A stretch of 64,000 nt of DNA from Asterochloris sp. CNOR1 (GCA_963969365.1 OZ017751.1:1240001-1304000), one strand, 5' to 3'; counted from the first letter of the stretch, positions 1-13,238 are shown. Notes: a model not told the origin generated them from the sequence alone. Made by a program: numbers and translations.

Positions 1-3000
1 ATGATTGACGGCAATGGGGTGCGCGTACCCATCAGCTCCAAGGATGTTAGGCCTGCTTCCCATGTGCTTATGTTGTGCAGCAAAGGTGCAGCTGCAAGGC
101 ATTGTGCAGCACCTGGTCCTCTCCATCACCACCATGCTCGTCCTGGATCTCGCTCTCAGGCACCTCGTAAGGAGTCTCCGTGATTCCAGGCGCCATGGCT
201 CCATGTGTTTTGCTATCAGGCCAAGCAGAGCAAAACAACCAAGAAGCAAAACCAGATCTTTCAAGGGTCATCAGCATGCCGCCAGCCAGACGGCCAGAGA
301 AATGGGTGCTCACTGCCAAAGCCTGCGTACTTTCAAGCACATCTGTCATGCATCGTTCTTACCATGAAATCTTACATGACAGGGCCAAATGGCAGGCTAA
401 GTCATGTCCTGGAAATCCCAGCTTGCTGTCTGATGGTGAGCTGAGCCAGCTATTGTGTTGGGCAGCTGGTCTGGAGGGGCATTGCAGACTCACATGCAAG
501 GAGCGGCCTGCAGTGCCAACCTCAGCACAACTCAGGCGCCTGTGCCATTGAGCTGGTAAGCCAAGTTGCGGCATGTCCCATACACTTGCTGTCCTGCAGC
601 AACAATGGAAGACATCAACACAGTTTGGGCACATCCATGGCCACTGTGCACATCATTAGCCACTGTGCAAGCTGGCCAGGGACCGTCATGATGTGATGGG
701 CGTGCTGGAGGCCACTGTGAGGAGGATGGCCGAGGACCTTCTAAAGATGTAAAGGGTCTATAAAGCAAGTAAAGACGCTGTGCAACTTTGTCTGAGCAGC
801 ATGTCACTGCTTGCAGCATGTTATCTATGCTGGTGACACATGTGGAGTGCCTGTGTGAAGGGGCAGAGGGATACCTGGTGGCACATCAGCGCCCAGGCAG
901 TGCCTAACGCCATTGACTGTGTCATATGCAAATTCAGTGCCAGGTTCCATAGGTAGATCTCTCATTGCTGCAATGGTGTATTGCGTCCTGCCAACCTGCA
1001 CCCCCATGCTGCTGTGCTTGAGCAGCTCAGATGCAGTGAAGCAATTAACAACACACCAGAGATGCCTGCCTGCCATGTAAGCGCAAAATCACATTGCCAG
1101 CAGATGATCGCTTGCAGACTATCTAGACCTCACAGACCTGCTTGCCAATGCTGCATGCCCCAAGATGTGAGGCCATCTGCACGCAACTGCAGCTCCAGTG
1201 ACTTGGATTGCAGCGACACACATATGGCATCTTGCCAGTCTGATCAAGCACATGCAAACCAGCTTGACCTGTCATGTGGCAAGGTAACAGTGCTTCAGCA
1301 GAGAGTGTTGTTTGGTCACTGTATGTTTGAAGTGGTGACATGAGTTTACAATGTATCACTGCAGTGGTCGTTGTAGTCCATCAGGGGCCTGTTGAACACA
1401 GGCAATGGTGCATCCCTGAATGTCATCTGCATCCAAGCCCCACCCCGCCAGGAACTGCTGCAGCTCTCCTGGAGCCTGGTAAGGGGAATGGGCCCGGTGC
1501 GCAGCAACACTGTCCCCCCTGCAGGGCATAAGAGCTGGCCTGCTGGCAGATGGTGCTATGGTCAGGACACCCACAAACGCCTATGTCTGGTGCCTGCTGC
1601 AGAATGCTGCAGCTGCGCAGTGCACGGTAGAATCGAGGCAGGCCATGATGCAGCTGCAGGCAGCATGCAATGCACGGGAGCAATGCTGGGGCAAGCCGCC
1701 AGACAGTCAAATTGCAGCTGTTAAAAGCTACAGCAGCAGAGCCTTCCAGTTGTCTGTGAGGAATGGCTTCCAAGTGCAGAGCATGCTCCTCTACATCACT
1801 GCAAGCGCAGAGCTGCAGAGCAAAGCAGCCTCGTGGGATTTGACCTGGGCGTGCAGCACGTGCCAATGCTGCAGCTTGGAGTAGCTGCAGGCATGGTGCA
1901 ACGCTCACCTGGGAACTACTTGCGCGTGCAGCACAAGTGTGACCATCAGCTCAGTGGTGGCGCTGCGGTGGCCCTTGCCTTTCTTGGACCCAGGCGCCTT
2001 GCATTTCAGGCCCAGCGTGATCTCAACAGGCAGCACTGTGGAGTGCTTGGTGCTGCTGCAGGCGCTGGCGCTGCTCAGGGACTCTGACTCATGCTCAGCC
2101 AGGCGCCAGGGGGCTGTACCATACCAGCTAGCGCCTCCAGCTTCTGAGAGCAGGGCAGACCCCGAGTCTTGGCCTAATCACTCAGCAAATCATGTGCACA
2201 GAGCAGCAGGGGTGAGAGCGGCACAGGCAGAACAGGGCCTCAGTTGGTCCCAGGGCAGGTGGCCATGCCGTGCTGGGCCCACAACTGCCTTTAGCTGTGC
2301 AGCTTGTGACTCCACACCATGCCGCTGGGCCTCTCCTGGGACCTCGTCAGCTGAGCAGAACAACAGACCTGCCCACGGCAAGGCTCAGCTCTCCACGCTT
2401 CATGTGGCCATGGAGCAGTACCCTCACAGCCTGTCTTGGAGGAAGGCGTGCTGCAGCCCGCAACTGTCCTGCCCTTGGTGATGTCCCTCAGCACCACTCA
2501 CCTTCCTCCTGCTCCAGGTCCAGCGCTAGTGGAGTCCCGTCCACAGGTGCCACGCGCAGCCAGCTGACGCTCTTGATGGGCAAATGCTGCCCGCGGGGCG
2601 GGTTTACCAGCGCCACTCCCACCTGGTACTCTGCATCAGGGTGCAGCAGGTACACTGGTGCCTGCAGGTGGCAGCAATGCTGTGAACACACTGGCCCACA
2701 GGTGCTGCCTACAGTACCCTGCAGTGCTGGCAACCTCAAGAGCTGTGCAACTCCCCAGAACAAACATGCGAGTTGGTGCCAACATGTGCAGATGCACAGG
2801 TAGCTGCACACCACAGTTCTTGCCAGCAGCGCGTGCTGCAGGTGTACGCCGGCGTCACGCTGCACAGGCATATTCCAGCATAGCGACATCATTTGATGAT
2901 GCAAAAGGCTTAGCTCAAGCAGCTGTGATGGAACAGACAGGACATGAAGCAGCCTGCTGGGCATGCGCTGCAGACGCAGCCCAATGCGTGCAGCGTGTCC

Positions 3001-5400
3001 CAGGCGAGCATGTCACCTGCACCCCCTCCATGCCTGTGTGGGCCACCTCGCTCAAGCGCATCATTCGGCTCAGCAGCCCCTCCTTGGGCCGGGGCAACAC
3101 CTGAACCCACATCATGACTCGCAGATTAGAGACTTGGGTAAGAAGGCAGCCCCATGTATAGCTTGAGAAAGAATATCAGAACAGATCCAGCAGGCAGTGC
3201 ATATCGGGGGCACGAGTCAGCATGATGAACTTGGCCAGCACACGCACAACCCGACAAGCCCAAACTTGCCTCCTCCAGCGAAACGCAGATGACCAGCTGC
3301 ACATCCTTGCTAGCTGCTGGCAGCATTTGATGGGTCACCAGTGCTAGCAGCCTGGCTGCATTTGCTGAAGCCTGGGCGACCTCCTCGTCAGCCCGGCTGC
3401 TGGAGTGGCCAGCCTCTGCTGCAGCTGAGCCATAGCTCAGCCCTGCACCACAGTGGCCAGCTCTTTTGTTGTAGGCAAGTACGGGAGTGGGCACACACAT
3501 GCTCTGATAGTACAGCCATGTGCCTGTAGGAGCGCGTCTTGTACAGACAGGCTTGCTGTTGTTATGTGCAGGGAGCTGCAGCAGTCTCATTTGTGGTAGA
3601 AGTGGTGGAGCTGTGATCATGGTGCTGCAAGCCCTAACGTACCTTCACTGCTGGCCCTGAGTTCAACTCGATGCAAGGGCTAAGTGAGTCCGCCGTCTGC
3701 AACCAAAGCCTAGTGTGTGCAGGAGTCACCTGACATGGCTGTTGTGCGCCGGCTGGGGCCCTGAGACTGCCCCTCCTCAGACAGCAGCTCCACGTCGTGC
3801 CACTCAGTACTGGCACTGCCCACTGAGCCTGCATGGGAGTGCGTGCGACTATGGCCCCAGGAGTAGAGTTGCCCTGCAGCGTTTCAGCAACATCAGAGGT
3901 GGGGTCCAGCCTGCTGCCAGCCTTGAGGCTGTGCAGCAGCACCAGGCCTCAGCATGGGATCATTGCTACTTTGCTGCTTGTTAGATTGCACTCTGTGAGC
4001 AGGTTAGTGGGCAGCAGGCCTGAGCATGTGTGCTGGAGTGGCTTCACATCATGGAGACCTGCAAATGCATCTGGGACGCTCAATTGCAGTCTGCGAGGGC
4101 AGACCTGCTTGCTCGACTCGGGTTGCCAGGGGTCCTGCGCCCAGCCCCTCTGAGATTGCTGACCCCTCAGAGGATGCCAGTGAGGCCGCCGGGGTCATGA
4201 ACTCTGGCTGCGCCTCGCCAGAGCGAGCCCGCTGGGCAGCAGCAGGGGCGGCTGCATCTGGCTGCATGTGCACCTGCTGCAGCGCCCCCGGTGGAGCGCT
4301 GGAGCCCGCTGCATGGCTGCTGCTGGGCTCTGCACCGCCTGCCGCTGCTGCAGGGGCTGCTGCACGTGCGCCGGGCCGTGCCAGATCACCAGGGGTGACG
4401 CCGGTGCTGCTGCTGGGTTCTGCCTGCTCCTCCTCAGAGCCACTGTCACTGGTCTGCAGGGCCGCAGACACTCAAGCTCAGGCCAGTTGCTGCACAGCTC
4501 ACTCAGAGCCAGCACCAATGCCTGCCCCAGCCAGCCCCGCAGCAAGCTCTGCCACAGGGGAGGCGTCTCGCTGATTGATTCAGCTCTGTGGAGCCCAATA
4601 TGCAGCGCCATGCTGTGCTTGCATCCCTGACAATTCATGCAGGCCCCGGGGATGGCGCTAAAAATCCAGCACTTACAAGATCTGGCCTGTGCGGCCCTCT
4701 TGACCCTCAGAAACTCAACAGAGTTCTTGATGGAGGGCAACATATGCAGCTCACTGCCCACCTTTCTGTGCACATGACGCCTCATGGAGGCACGGCCGGC
4801 ATCAAAGTCCCCTTCCATTGCCTGGGCGCCAGCATCACCCTCAGCGCTGCACAGGACGCCACATCTGGGTCAGACTGGTTGGTGCTCTGAAACATGCAGC
4901 TGACCGGCCAGAAGACCCCACACTCTGCTGCAGGCTCCTTGTGAGCCTGTGCACCGCACAGGACGGCACACTAGGAACATGTCACAGTCAATGTATGTGA
5001 AGGGCCCACATTCTACCCTGCCAAGGTGATGAGGGGCTGACACCCACGTTTAAGCCAATGTCCAGCACCATGACCTGCAATGTCATGCGTTGAGAGCTGC
5101 ATGAAAGCAGAACGCTCTCTTTCATCATCAGTCACAGGTCAGAGGGCCAGGGCTGACACCTCTGACCTACAACCAGGACAGAGCTGGAAGGTTGTACTAC
5201 CCTGGTGTTTATGTTGCTAGCTTCGAAAAGCTGGCTCAGGCAGAGCCGGCCTGTCACCTGGTCTCCCTGCTATTGCCAGCCAAGACCGTACGATACAACA
5301 GCAGGCAAGGGATCCAGGTTGTCACCTGCTGTCCTGCTTGACCAGAATCCGAGGAGCTGGGCCCCCACGTTCCTGGGCGGGCTCAGTCACTGCAGCCTCT
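1..5400 (-). CDS. Exon candidates continuing the unidentified gene, or a second gene
   Basis: No frame here is long, but several minus-strand segments are open, bounded by TGCAG acceptors and GT donors, and protein-like. They are about 4830-4760 (MEGDFDAGRASMRRHVHRK), 4440-4090 (acidic, Ala/Ser-rich), 3440-3230 (LLALVTHQMLPAASKDVQLV), 3095-3020 (KEGLLSRMMRLSEVAHTGME), 2650-2510 (VGVALVNPPRGQHLPIKSVS), 2050-1910 (VLPVEITLGLKCKAPGSKKG), 995-875 and 190-105 (acidic). The 995-875 exon (TIAAMRDLPMEPGTEFAYDT) resembles the end of a SET domain, where a DxxPGxEFxYDY-like motif is usual. No post-SET cysteines are visible and the match may be chance. I cannot tell whether these exons continue the gene that starts at 8415 or form another gene, nor where it ends; it may leave the window on the left. 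Confidence 0.3.
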
Positions 5401-5599
5401 CTGGCCTCAGCACTCCTGGGTGTGTCCGACTCGCCCTGCATGAGTGCCAAGCATCTCACAAATGCATGCGCTGGCTCCAGCAGCCAGGCAGGGGTCTCTA
5501 GCCTCGCTCTGCACAGCTTCAGAGCTTGTTGCTAGGGCTTTGGAATGAGCCAAGAATGCCCAAGTCCGCCAAATCCCCTCTGAGGCAGCAGTACTTGCC

Positions 5600-8415
5600 T
5601 GCGCCATGTGCTCCATTTTGCGGCGGAAGAGCAGGCCAATCAGGCCGCCACCGCCACCGCCCTGTGTGCGCGGCGTGGCAGGTGCAGGGTCCCAAGACCC
5701 ATCCTGCAACGACAGAGGCTCATCAGTCAGCTGCACAGTCTTGCTGACCTGACGCGGCACCAGCAGCCCTTTTCAATGCCCAGCTGCAGTGCACTGCACA
5801 GCTGCTGCTGCGGCATGCTGACACCACAGGCATCAGCCACAACCTAAAGGCAACCTCAGGACATTTGCTGCCTCAACTACAGGAGGATAAGTGGCCATCA
5901 CTCATGGCTGTGAACTGACCTGGCCCTCATTTGACACAGGCTGCGCAGACCCGGCCCTGCAGCAGGCGTGGATGTGAGGACATGCATAAGAGCATGTACA
6001 TGCAATCAATTCTTGGCGCCGCACACACCACCTTAACACGCTCATGAGGCTGCCACCGCACAGCACAGGCAAGGCGCAGACAGCATTGCACCATCACAGC
6101 GTTCAGGGGGCTGGGAGCCCGGCTGATGATTCTGTGCACTGCAGTCAGGCCCACACCACATCTTAGCAAAGTGAAAGGGGCACATCGTTTGAGACCCATC
6201 ATGTCATGCAGTCAGGGGAGAAAACACATTCCGTGGTCGTCTCAAGACCTGCCAGGAGGAAGCACTTGCCTGGCAAAGCCGAAGGGGCTGGACACTTGGT
6301 TGGCCACCTCCACAGGGGTGGAGGGGCGGGTGGAGGTGGGCCCCTCGCGAATGGAGCCCAGGGAGCTGACTGTGCGGGCTGTGCTGTGCAGGTGAGGCAG
6401 GCCCATGGGGTGCCCCATCCTGCATAGCAGGCAGTGGCTGCAGCAGTAACAGACAGGTTGCAAGCATGCAGGTGAGCCAGGCTGGACGGTAGGCTGCAGT
6501 GCAGGAGGTCTTCCCAAGCTACAGCTTGGCGACTTGGGGGCAGACTCATGGGCTGGGCCATGGATGTGGGACAGCCCAGCATGAGCTGTGGCGCGCCCAA
6601 ATGAGAAGCTGCCAAGTGTGCCACATGAGTCTGCGCGGCAGAGTCACATCAGTACTTTGGATATGTCTGGCAGCAGTGCCTTCCCCATAACGCCTGAGGC
6701 AGCACCCCGAACAAGTGGCCTGGCTGCAGTCAGATGCCATTGCAGAAAGAGCTGCATGCTTGCTGGCAGGCAGCAACAGGGAAGCCGCTGCATGTGAGGG
6801 TGTCCACCTGCTAGTGCAGATAGCACGGGACCAGTGCTGAGCAACCTGGTATCTTTAGAACCAGGCACATGCCAGCGCAGGACAGCCCACCTGCTGGATG
6901 GAGAGACCGGTGCCCGCCCTCCCCTGGGGGTGGAGGGGTCAACATGCGCCTTGTTGGGGTCCCACGACAGCGACAGCAGGCGGCTCAGCGACCACTGGCG
7001 GCCTGCAGGCAGCAAGCAGGTCCTTGGCAGCCATGGCTGGTGCACAGTCATGTGCTCTCCAGTTCCTGTGCTGCATGCTGAGCAGAGTGACGATCCTGGA
7101 CGCTGCTGTCACATGGCCACGCAGTTTTGGGGACCACAACACAATGACTGCACAACTGCGGGCTCTGTTGCAAGACCCTCGGCGCTGGACACATAGCAGC
7201 TGGTGCAGAGCTGGCCCAGTCAAGTAGAGGGCGCCCCCGCAATGCACCTGGGCCCTCTGAGGCCACGCTGAGATCCGGCACAGTCTTGATCATGACTTGG
7301 GAGACGTGGCCTGGGGTCAGCGGCTGGCGCATGGACCCCGCCTTGTCCCCCACAGCAGCTGCATACGCCAGCTCATGCGCGGTCCCCTTCTGGGCATATC
7401 TTGCTACATAGTTGCGCTCCGCTTCGCTGTCAGCGGCCACCAGGAACTTCTTGCGGCCCGCCTCGACATCTGTTGGGGCCTCCACCAAGGGCCTGGCACC
7501 CTTCCTGCGCTCTGCACAACATTGGCTGGACTGTCAAAACCTGACCGAGCTCGACGTATATTGATGGCCCCATCAGGACCTGTCGCTTGCTGTGCGCTCT
7601 GCATGATGGGCACATTCGTGCTCAACAACTTGCTGGTCCTGACATCAGGGCGCTCCAGGCCTTGGTGCCCTTATAGGCTCTGCAGGAGCGAAACACATGG
7701 AGCACTTGGCCAGTAAGACGTACTAGATGAGGATGCCTGCAGCACCCTGGGAATGTGCCTGCCATGGGTGCCGAGCAGCAACGTCAGGGAGGCTTGCTGC
7801 TTCCCTAGTGTTGCTTTCATGCGGCTAAAGAGCCCTGGAAGGGACAGAGCTGACTTGGAGCAGTGGACAGGTCACAGGCCAGCCAATCTGCACATTGCAG
7901 GAGGCTGTGGTGGTGGTCTGCATCACTGCCCTGCAGCAGGGTGCCCACCACAGGGGCAGACCTGAGCCGGCATCTGTGGACAGGTGCCAGACGAAGGCCA
8001 GGAGGGCGCATGCTACTCCTCCCAGGAATGCCCCCAGCACCACAGAGCTCCACGATCCCTTGCCGATGTGGGTGGCAGCATCATAGATGTCTGCAGCACA
8101 GCAGCTCCTTGCCCTGAGATTAGGAGCTGCCTGCTGGGGGGTTGCACACCTGGAAAAGGTGCAACATGAGCATGATATGATCTCGTACAGATGATGGTGT
8201 TCACCTCTGAAAATGAACCAGTCCCCCTCCCCTGCCTGAGCAATGATTAGCGATATGAGCACCAGGAGAATCACTCCAGCTAAAACTGACACAGCCTGCA
8301 GTACAGGCACAAGTGTCAGAGCTAGATGACCAAGGTGCTGCACAGCAGCAAAGACACCTTGGAGTGAAGGCCTGATCACGCAACCCGGTGTCCTGACCTT
8401 GACATTGAGAGCCAT
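5600..8415 (-). CDS. Unidentified multi-exon gene, 5' part, two membrane helices
   Basis: I do not recognise this protein. The start chosen is the ATG at 8415 (MALNVKVRTPG). Exon 1 (8415-8205) encodes a long hydrophobic stretch, VSVLAGVILLVLISLIIAQA. Exon 2 (8090-7962) encodes a second, VVLGAFLGGVACALLAFVW. The third begins near 7812 (GLFSRMKATLGKQQASL). Reading phase closes across these three exons with GT-AG borders, so they belong to one gene. Further good exon candidates follow at about 7500-7300 (FLVAADSEAERNYVARYAQ), 7012-6895 (SLSWDPNKAHVDPSTPRG), 6370-6250 (STPVEVANQVSSPFGFAR) and 5700-5610 (Gly-rich, then LIGLLFRRKMEH). It looks like a protein with an N-terminal two-helix membrane anchor and a mostly polar, Ser/Pro-rich remainder. 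It lies head-to-tail behind the Ycf45 gene with about 480 bp between. Confidence 0.5.
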
Positions 8416-8899
8416 GCTGGAGAGCCTCAGACTCCGTCTGGATGCCTGAATGTCAGGGTTGCAAACCAAACAAGTTCAACATCCAGCAGGGCTAAGGGCT
8501 GACTGCAGATGCCGCGATGCCTGCATGTTTGGTGGGTTTCTCATTGTTATAACCTTTGCTTTTAGGGCATGATACTTCCTACTGTTTCAAACACACGGGA
8601 GCCTCAGGCAATGGGCCAAGCGGCTGGTGCTTACCCTAACTGTTTCAACGATTCGTACAATGCCCAGGCCAATCGGCCAGGTATGCCAGCAATAGGGCAA
8701 GCGCCAGAGGAGCGTCATACCGGCCCCGAAGGTCATGTTCCCCTTTCTGTCTTGCTGTTGCAAAAAATGAAATGATGGCTCAGGCCCCTGAATCAGGGTT
8801 GGTGGAAGAATTGGATGTGTTGTATACAACATTGATATACATGTGCAGCTGCTTGCATCTCGGCTGCTTGGATGGCTGCTGAGGGGGGGTTTGAACGAT

Positions 8900-11800
8900 T
8901 TATTTGCCTTTACTTCCACGACGCTTGCGTCCTGAGCCAACCCCCAGACTCAGGCCCCCACGTCGGCTGTCGTGGTCTCCGCCCAGCGCACCAAGCGCCG
9001 CCAGCTCATTCAGAGCATCCTGCACCATGCAAGCTTTACTTGAGGAGTTGCCGAGGTGCTTGCTGCACTAGACAGGCAAACCTGCACCGCACCTAAATGA
9101 TGCCGCACAGCATGGCCTGCCCATACCTACCAGCAGAACAGCAGCAGAGCAAGCACGCAAGCTGCGCCTTGTCAGCATTGTGACTGGGATGGCCCAGGCA
9201 GCGTGCTGCACACGCCACCCACATGTGTCAACCTCCTGCACATGCCAGCACAGAATTTGCACGCCCTGGTTACCTTGTCAGGGATGTGGCGCAAGTTGTT
9301 GGCCCAGGCATATGGGTCCTGATCGCTGCTCCCAAAGGACGACCCAAAGGTTGGTGGGCCCAGCAGGCTGGACGCCTCCATCATCTGAGCCGGCTCCTCG
9401 CGTGCCCCCATGGACACACTGGTGGTCGTGATAGTCATGGCGGAGGGGGGCACGCTCTGGATGGTGGACACCCCGTCTGCACTTCTGCTGTTTGGGTCAT
9501 CGTCCACCACATTGTAGGGGCACTCCTCGATGCCCACCTTGCCCTTCTGGGCGGGGTCGCGTTTGCGCACCTGCACAACAGTGCTCAAAAATTGCACAGC
9601 AGTGCTCGAAAATTGCAGCAGCAGGCCCCAGCATGGCGGCTGGCCAGGCCTCAACAGAAAGGTGATCCAAGCAGAGCACACAGCAGAACCTGGATGGTGC
9701 AGTGTCAGGCCCCAGCACGGCCCAGGATGTTGCAGTGGCAAGCCACAGCACGGCATACAGCAGGAACAGCCTGCAACTCGCAGAGTCATGCCTCAGAAGG
9801 CAACTGAGCCTCCAGCTCTGCGCCGCAGTTGCCATTGCAGCATGAATGTGCCAGTCTCTTGCGAGCAGGACAGCATCCAGGCCTTGCCAACACAGGGCAG
9901 CAGCATGACCCACTTTTGCTGTAGCAGTGCAGGACTGGGCACCAATCTGGCCCTCAGAGCCAGATCCCAAGCCTGGACCCACCTGGACGATGGGGACCTT
10001 GCCAGTCAGCAGGCAGTCAACCGAGTCCTCCACCCAGTGGGTCACCCAGAAAACGCGCTCGCGCATCTCGATAACCAATGGGAATGTGGGCGGCGCCCTG
10101 CGCTCCAGGACACTCTTCTGGGTCCCGCGGGCACGAGCCGTTTCATCACCTGCATGGCAGCAACTCAGGTACTGCAAGGCCAGGTGTGTAGGGTGACCCC
10201 GTGCAGGTGCTGACTGCAGGCCACAAAGCAGTGCAAGCAGCTGGCCACAGCCATCATGAAGCTCCCTGCAGCGCCAGGCATGCGTGCCTCTGGCATGGGC
10301 TGACTCATCACCTGCCATCCCAGCACTCCAGCTCAAGCCAGGCATCCATTACGACACAAGCTCAGCAAGCACAGCACAGCATCCCAGAGCAGGTTCACAT
10401 ACAGCATGCCCAGCAAACACTGCCAGCCCAGGCATGCTTGGCAGGGCACGCCTCTGCCTGTTGGAGAGTACCAGCAATTGCCAGAGCCACCCTGCAGCTC
10501 AAACCGGGCAGAGAAGCTTGGCCCACATCAGGCTGCGCTGCAACAGATGTCGACGGGACCCTCTCTGAGACAGCTCAGAGCTCACCAAGGGTGACGGACT
10601 CGATGCCGCCAACTAGATCAGACAGGGTTGGGTTCTTGATAAGGTTCTCCAACAGCTGTCCATGTGCTGTGCCCACAAGCTGCACGCCGCGCTCTGCAAT
10701 GGTGCGGCAGGCCAGCGCCTCTGCCTCTGTGCCAATTTCATCGACGATGACAATCTCAGGCATGTGGTTCTCAACTGCCTCCACCTGCATGGCGACCGCA
10801 GGCAAGGCAAGTGAGCATGCAAGTGCCGACCCCACAGCATGCTCTCCCCAACATAAGACGCCATGGCAAGTCAGCCCCAAGCCCTGTGCACTGCCGCATG
10901 TGAAGTCTGGTAAGACCAACATACACCCCTGCAACTGCTGTGCAGGCAGGCTGCATTGCTGCTGCTGCTGCCTGGGCAGCTGCTGCCTGTGAGATGCTAC
11001 TGCAAAGGGCTTTCATTATGTGCCAGGCAGACGTGTTCTGTTCCCCTGACAGCTGCTCACCATAACTTTGTGCTGCTGTGAAGGGTCGGGGACCTGCATG
11101 CGCCGCGCTCCACCAATGGCAGGATGGGGTACGTCTCCGTCACCCCCAATCTCATTGGAGGTGTCCACAATGACCACACGCTTTTGGAGATCATCTGCCA
11201 GCACCCGCGCCATCTCACGGATGACTGTGGTCTTGCCCACACCTGGCCTGCCCAGAAAGAGGATGGAGTTGGGCACTGCAGGGCAGCACAGAAGATGCTG
11301 TGTGAGTATCAGCTAGTCACACAAGGTCACAGCACTGCAGATGACGAGTAAGCCCATCCCTTGCCCCTGCCCAGGAAGAGGATGGACTCAGATGCTGCAG
11401 GGCAGCCCATGGGTGCGAGCGGCAGCAGGCACGTGCAAGCGGCAGTTGCTAAGCAAGAGGATGGACTTGAGCACTGCTGGGCACTCACAGGCAGAGTGTA
11501 GCAGGGGCGGCCAATCTTGAGCAAATTGCAGCTCGAGTTGCCATATTTCAGGCAAGACTGTCGAGCAGACGCGCCCTGAGCAGTCAAGACAGGCATGAAG
11601 AGGCTCCCCAGGCTGTGGGTGGCAAAATCTTACCTGCAATCCTATTGGGACTCACCTAGCTTCGGCTGCTAGCCCCAGGCAGAGACTGGCCAGAGCAAGC
11701 AGTGGCCTGCCTGCAGGGCTTTGCTGTCCCTGGCCTGGTTGCCAATGACAGCGTCCAGCGCCACAACATCTGTTAATGGCTGATTGAGTCAGCATCAGGA

Positions 11801-13238
11801 TGCTCAGTGGCCCCATGAGCCAGAGTCATACCCCAGCCAGCCATGGGGTCACAGCATGCAGGCCCACTGGTAGAAGAGCCCCTCACCGTCCAGGATGTCC
11901 CTGATCATGTCGATGTGCCCTGTGACAGCCCTGCCCACCCGGCAAGTCAGCCCCACAACAGAGCCCTTCCGATTGCGGATGGCCGAGATGCGGTGCAGTG
12001 TGCCAGGCACCCCGGCGCGGTTGTCGCCGCCGAAGGAGCCCACCGCCTGCTCTGCAGCTTGCAGGTCCTCACGAGTCACCTGCAGCCGCAGACCCGAGGC
12101 ATCGATGAGCATGCAGCAGAGCCAAGAAGCCCACCACCTGCTCTGCAGCTTGTAAATCCTCCTGGCCCATCTGCAGCCGCAGCCCTCAATGATTGTTGAG
12201 CCACCATCTACTGTGCAGCCTGCAGAACCTCCCTGACCACCTGCCTGCACCATGGCCAGGCAGCTGTGGCATCGCCCATTAGTCGTGCACCACCTGCTCT
12301 GCGGCATGCAGGCTGTCCCACTTGCAGCCACAGAGCTTTGGCACTCAACACATGCAAGGAGCCAGCTCTGGGGCTCTTCTTGGGGTGTTAGAAGGCAACA
12401 GGTGGCCTGAAGACATGAGGCCACAGCAGCCAGTCTGCTGATCTGAGCCCTGTCCTGCAGCAGCTGTCAGCTGGGTGGGGATAGCGACTGCTGCATCTTA
12501 CATGATCTGCCACTACCCCTGGGCTGCAATCATGATTCTCTGTAAGTCAGGCTTGCAGTGCACTGCCTCATGCTGCAGGGTCCCAAGGCTACAGCGGCAT
12601 CTGCAGGCTGTGGCAGGCATGCAGCATGTGGGTAATGCACCAACAGGGGCATCAGGTGCTTAGGTCACCTCCTCCTCTCGAAGGAACTCCCCTCCCCGTC
12701 CACCCAGAAAACGGGCCTCAGGGCGGCGCCCTAGATCCAACACCACCTGCAGGGCACAGCTGACCCTGGAGGCCTGCTGCAGCCAGGTGCGCAGGGACAC
12801 GCTGCGAGCTGATACTTTGAGCTTAGGGACTCACAGAGCGGGCCCACGTGCTCAGCACAAGAGCCCCACCTCAAGCAGGTATGCGCGGTTGTAGTGGCAT
12901 GAAAGCGGCTCCCTGATGTCTTGCGGCAGCACCTGCACCACAGAGGGCGTCTGAGCACTCTGCATGCGCGTCCAGCAGCAACCAATGTGACTGGACAGCA
13001 GGTCTGGGGAAGCGGTTCCTCTGCCTGAATGTGCTGTTGCCTGGCAAGCTCGTAGGGATCGCACATGGCTGCTCCCTCTGGCTAGACCGCGCTGGGCTGA
13101 TGTGATCTCAGCAGCGTGGCGTGTTGCACAGGGATTCAAAGCCATGGCCATACTGACACATGCTGACCTGGAGCAGAGCATCCAGGTCATCTCTAACCAT
13201 GACTGTCCCGTCCTCCTCGTGAAGGCAGTCATCAGACT
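8900..13238 (-). CDS. ycf45: Ycf45/SpoIIIAA-like AAA ATPase with R3H-type architecture, likely plastid
   Basis: Nine exons are resolved: 13238-13168, 12932-12870, 12746-12669, 12079-11887, 11275-11061, 10784-10586, 10149-9998, 9570-9274 and 9019-8900, all in phase. They give 461 residues. A further 5' exon, probably carrying a transit peptide, must lie between 13,239 and 13,821 but was not found. The family signature is continuous: [13 protein letters not shown], then [20 protein letters not shown], a Walker [10 protein letters not shown], then [20 protein letters not shown], a Walker [15 protein letters not shown] and [13 protein letters not shown]. The C-terminus ends in a basic [12 protein letters not shown]. 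The family is plastid-encoded in red algae and nuclear in green plants; its role is not settled, though relation to the sporulation ATPase SpoIIIAA is known. The introns before the fourth and fifth exons carry decayed copies of those exons' edges. Confidence 0.93.
9580..9770. repeat. Short degenerate repeats within a Ycf45 intron
   Basis: Within the intron between exons 9998 and 9570, two adjacent copies of a unit like CAGTGCTCAAAAATTGCA are followed by three copies of a CAGGCCCCAGCA(T/C)GGC-type unit. They look like local slippage duplications. Confidence 0.5.
11357..11486 (-). repeat. Decayed copies of the Ycf45 exon-5 acceptor edge
   Basis: The acceptor and first codons of the exon starting at 11275 ([10 protein letters not shown]) recur at 11,357-11,404 (read as [11 protein letters not shown]) and again, weaker, at 11,446-11,486 (KSILLLSN). 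Both lie in the intron 11,276-11,886. The acceptor TGCAG is kept in the nearer copy. Confidence 0.7.
12133..12345 (-). repeat. Decayed copies of the Ycf45 exon-4 acceptor edge inside the upstream intron
   Basis: The segment at 12,041-12,090, spanning the acceptor and first codons ([11 protein letters not shown]), recurs at about 12,133-12,183 with roughly 80 percent identity by eye (read as [11 protein letters not shown]). Weaker copies lie at about 12,205-12,245 and 12,290-12,345. All lie within the intron 12,080-12,668. The period is about 90 bp. Confidence 0.7.

Noticed and set aside
875-995. A SET methyltransferase call
   Set aside because: One exon resembles the end of a SET domain, but the NH motif before it and the cysteines after it were not found. 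Kept only as a note in the feature.
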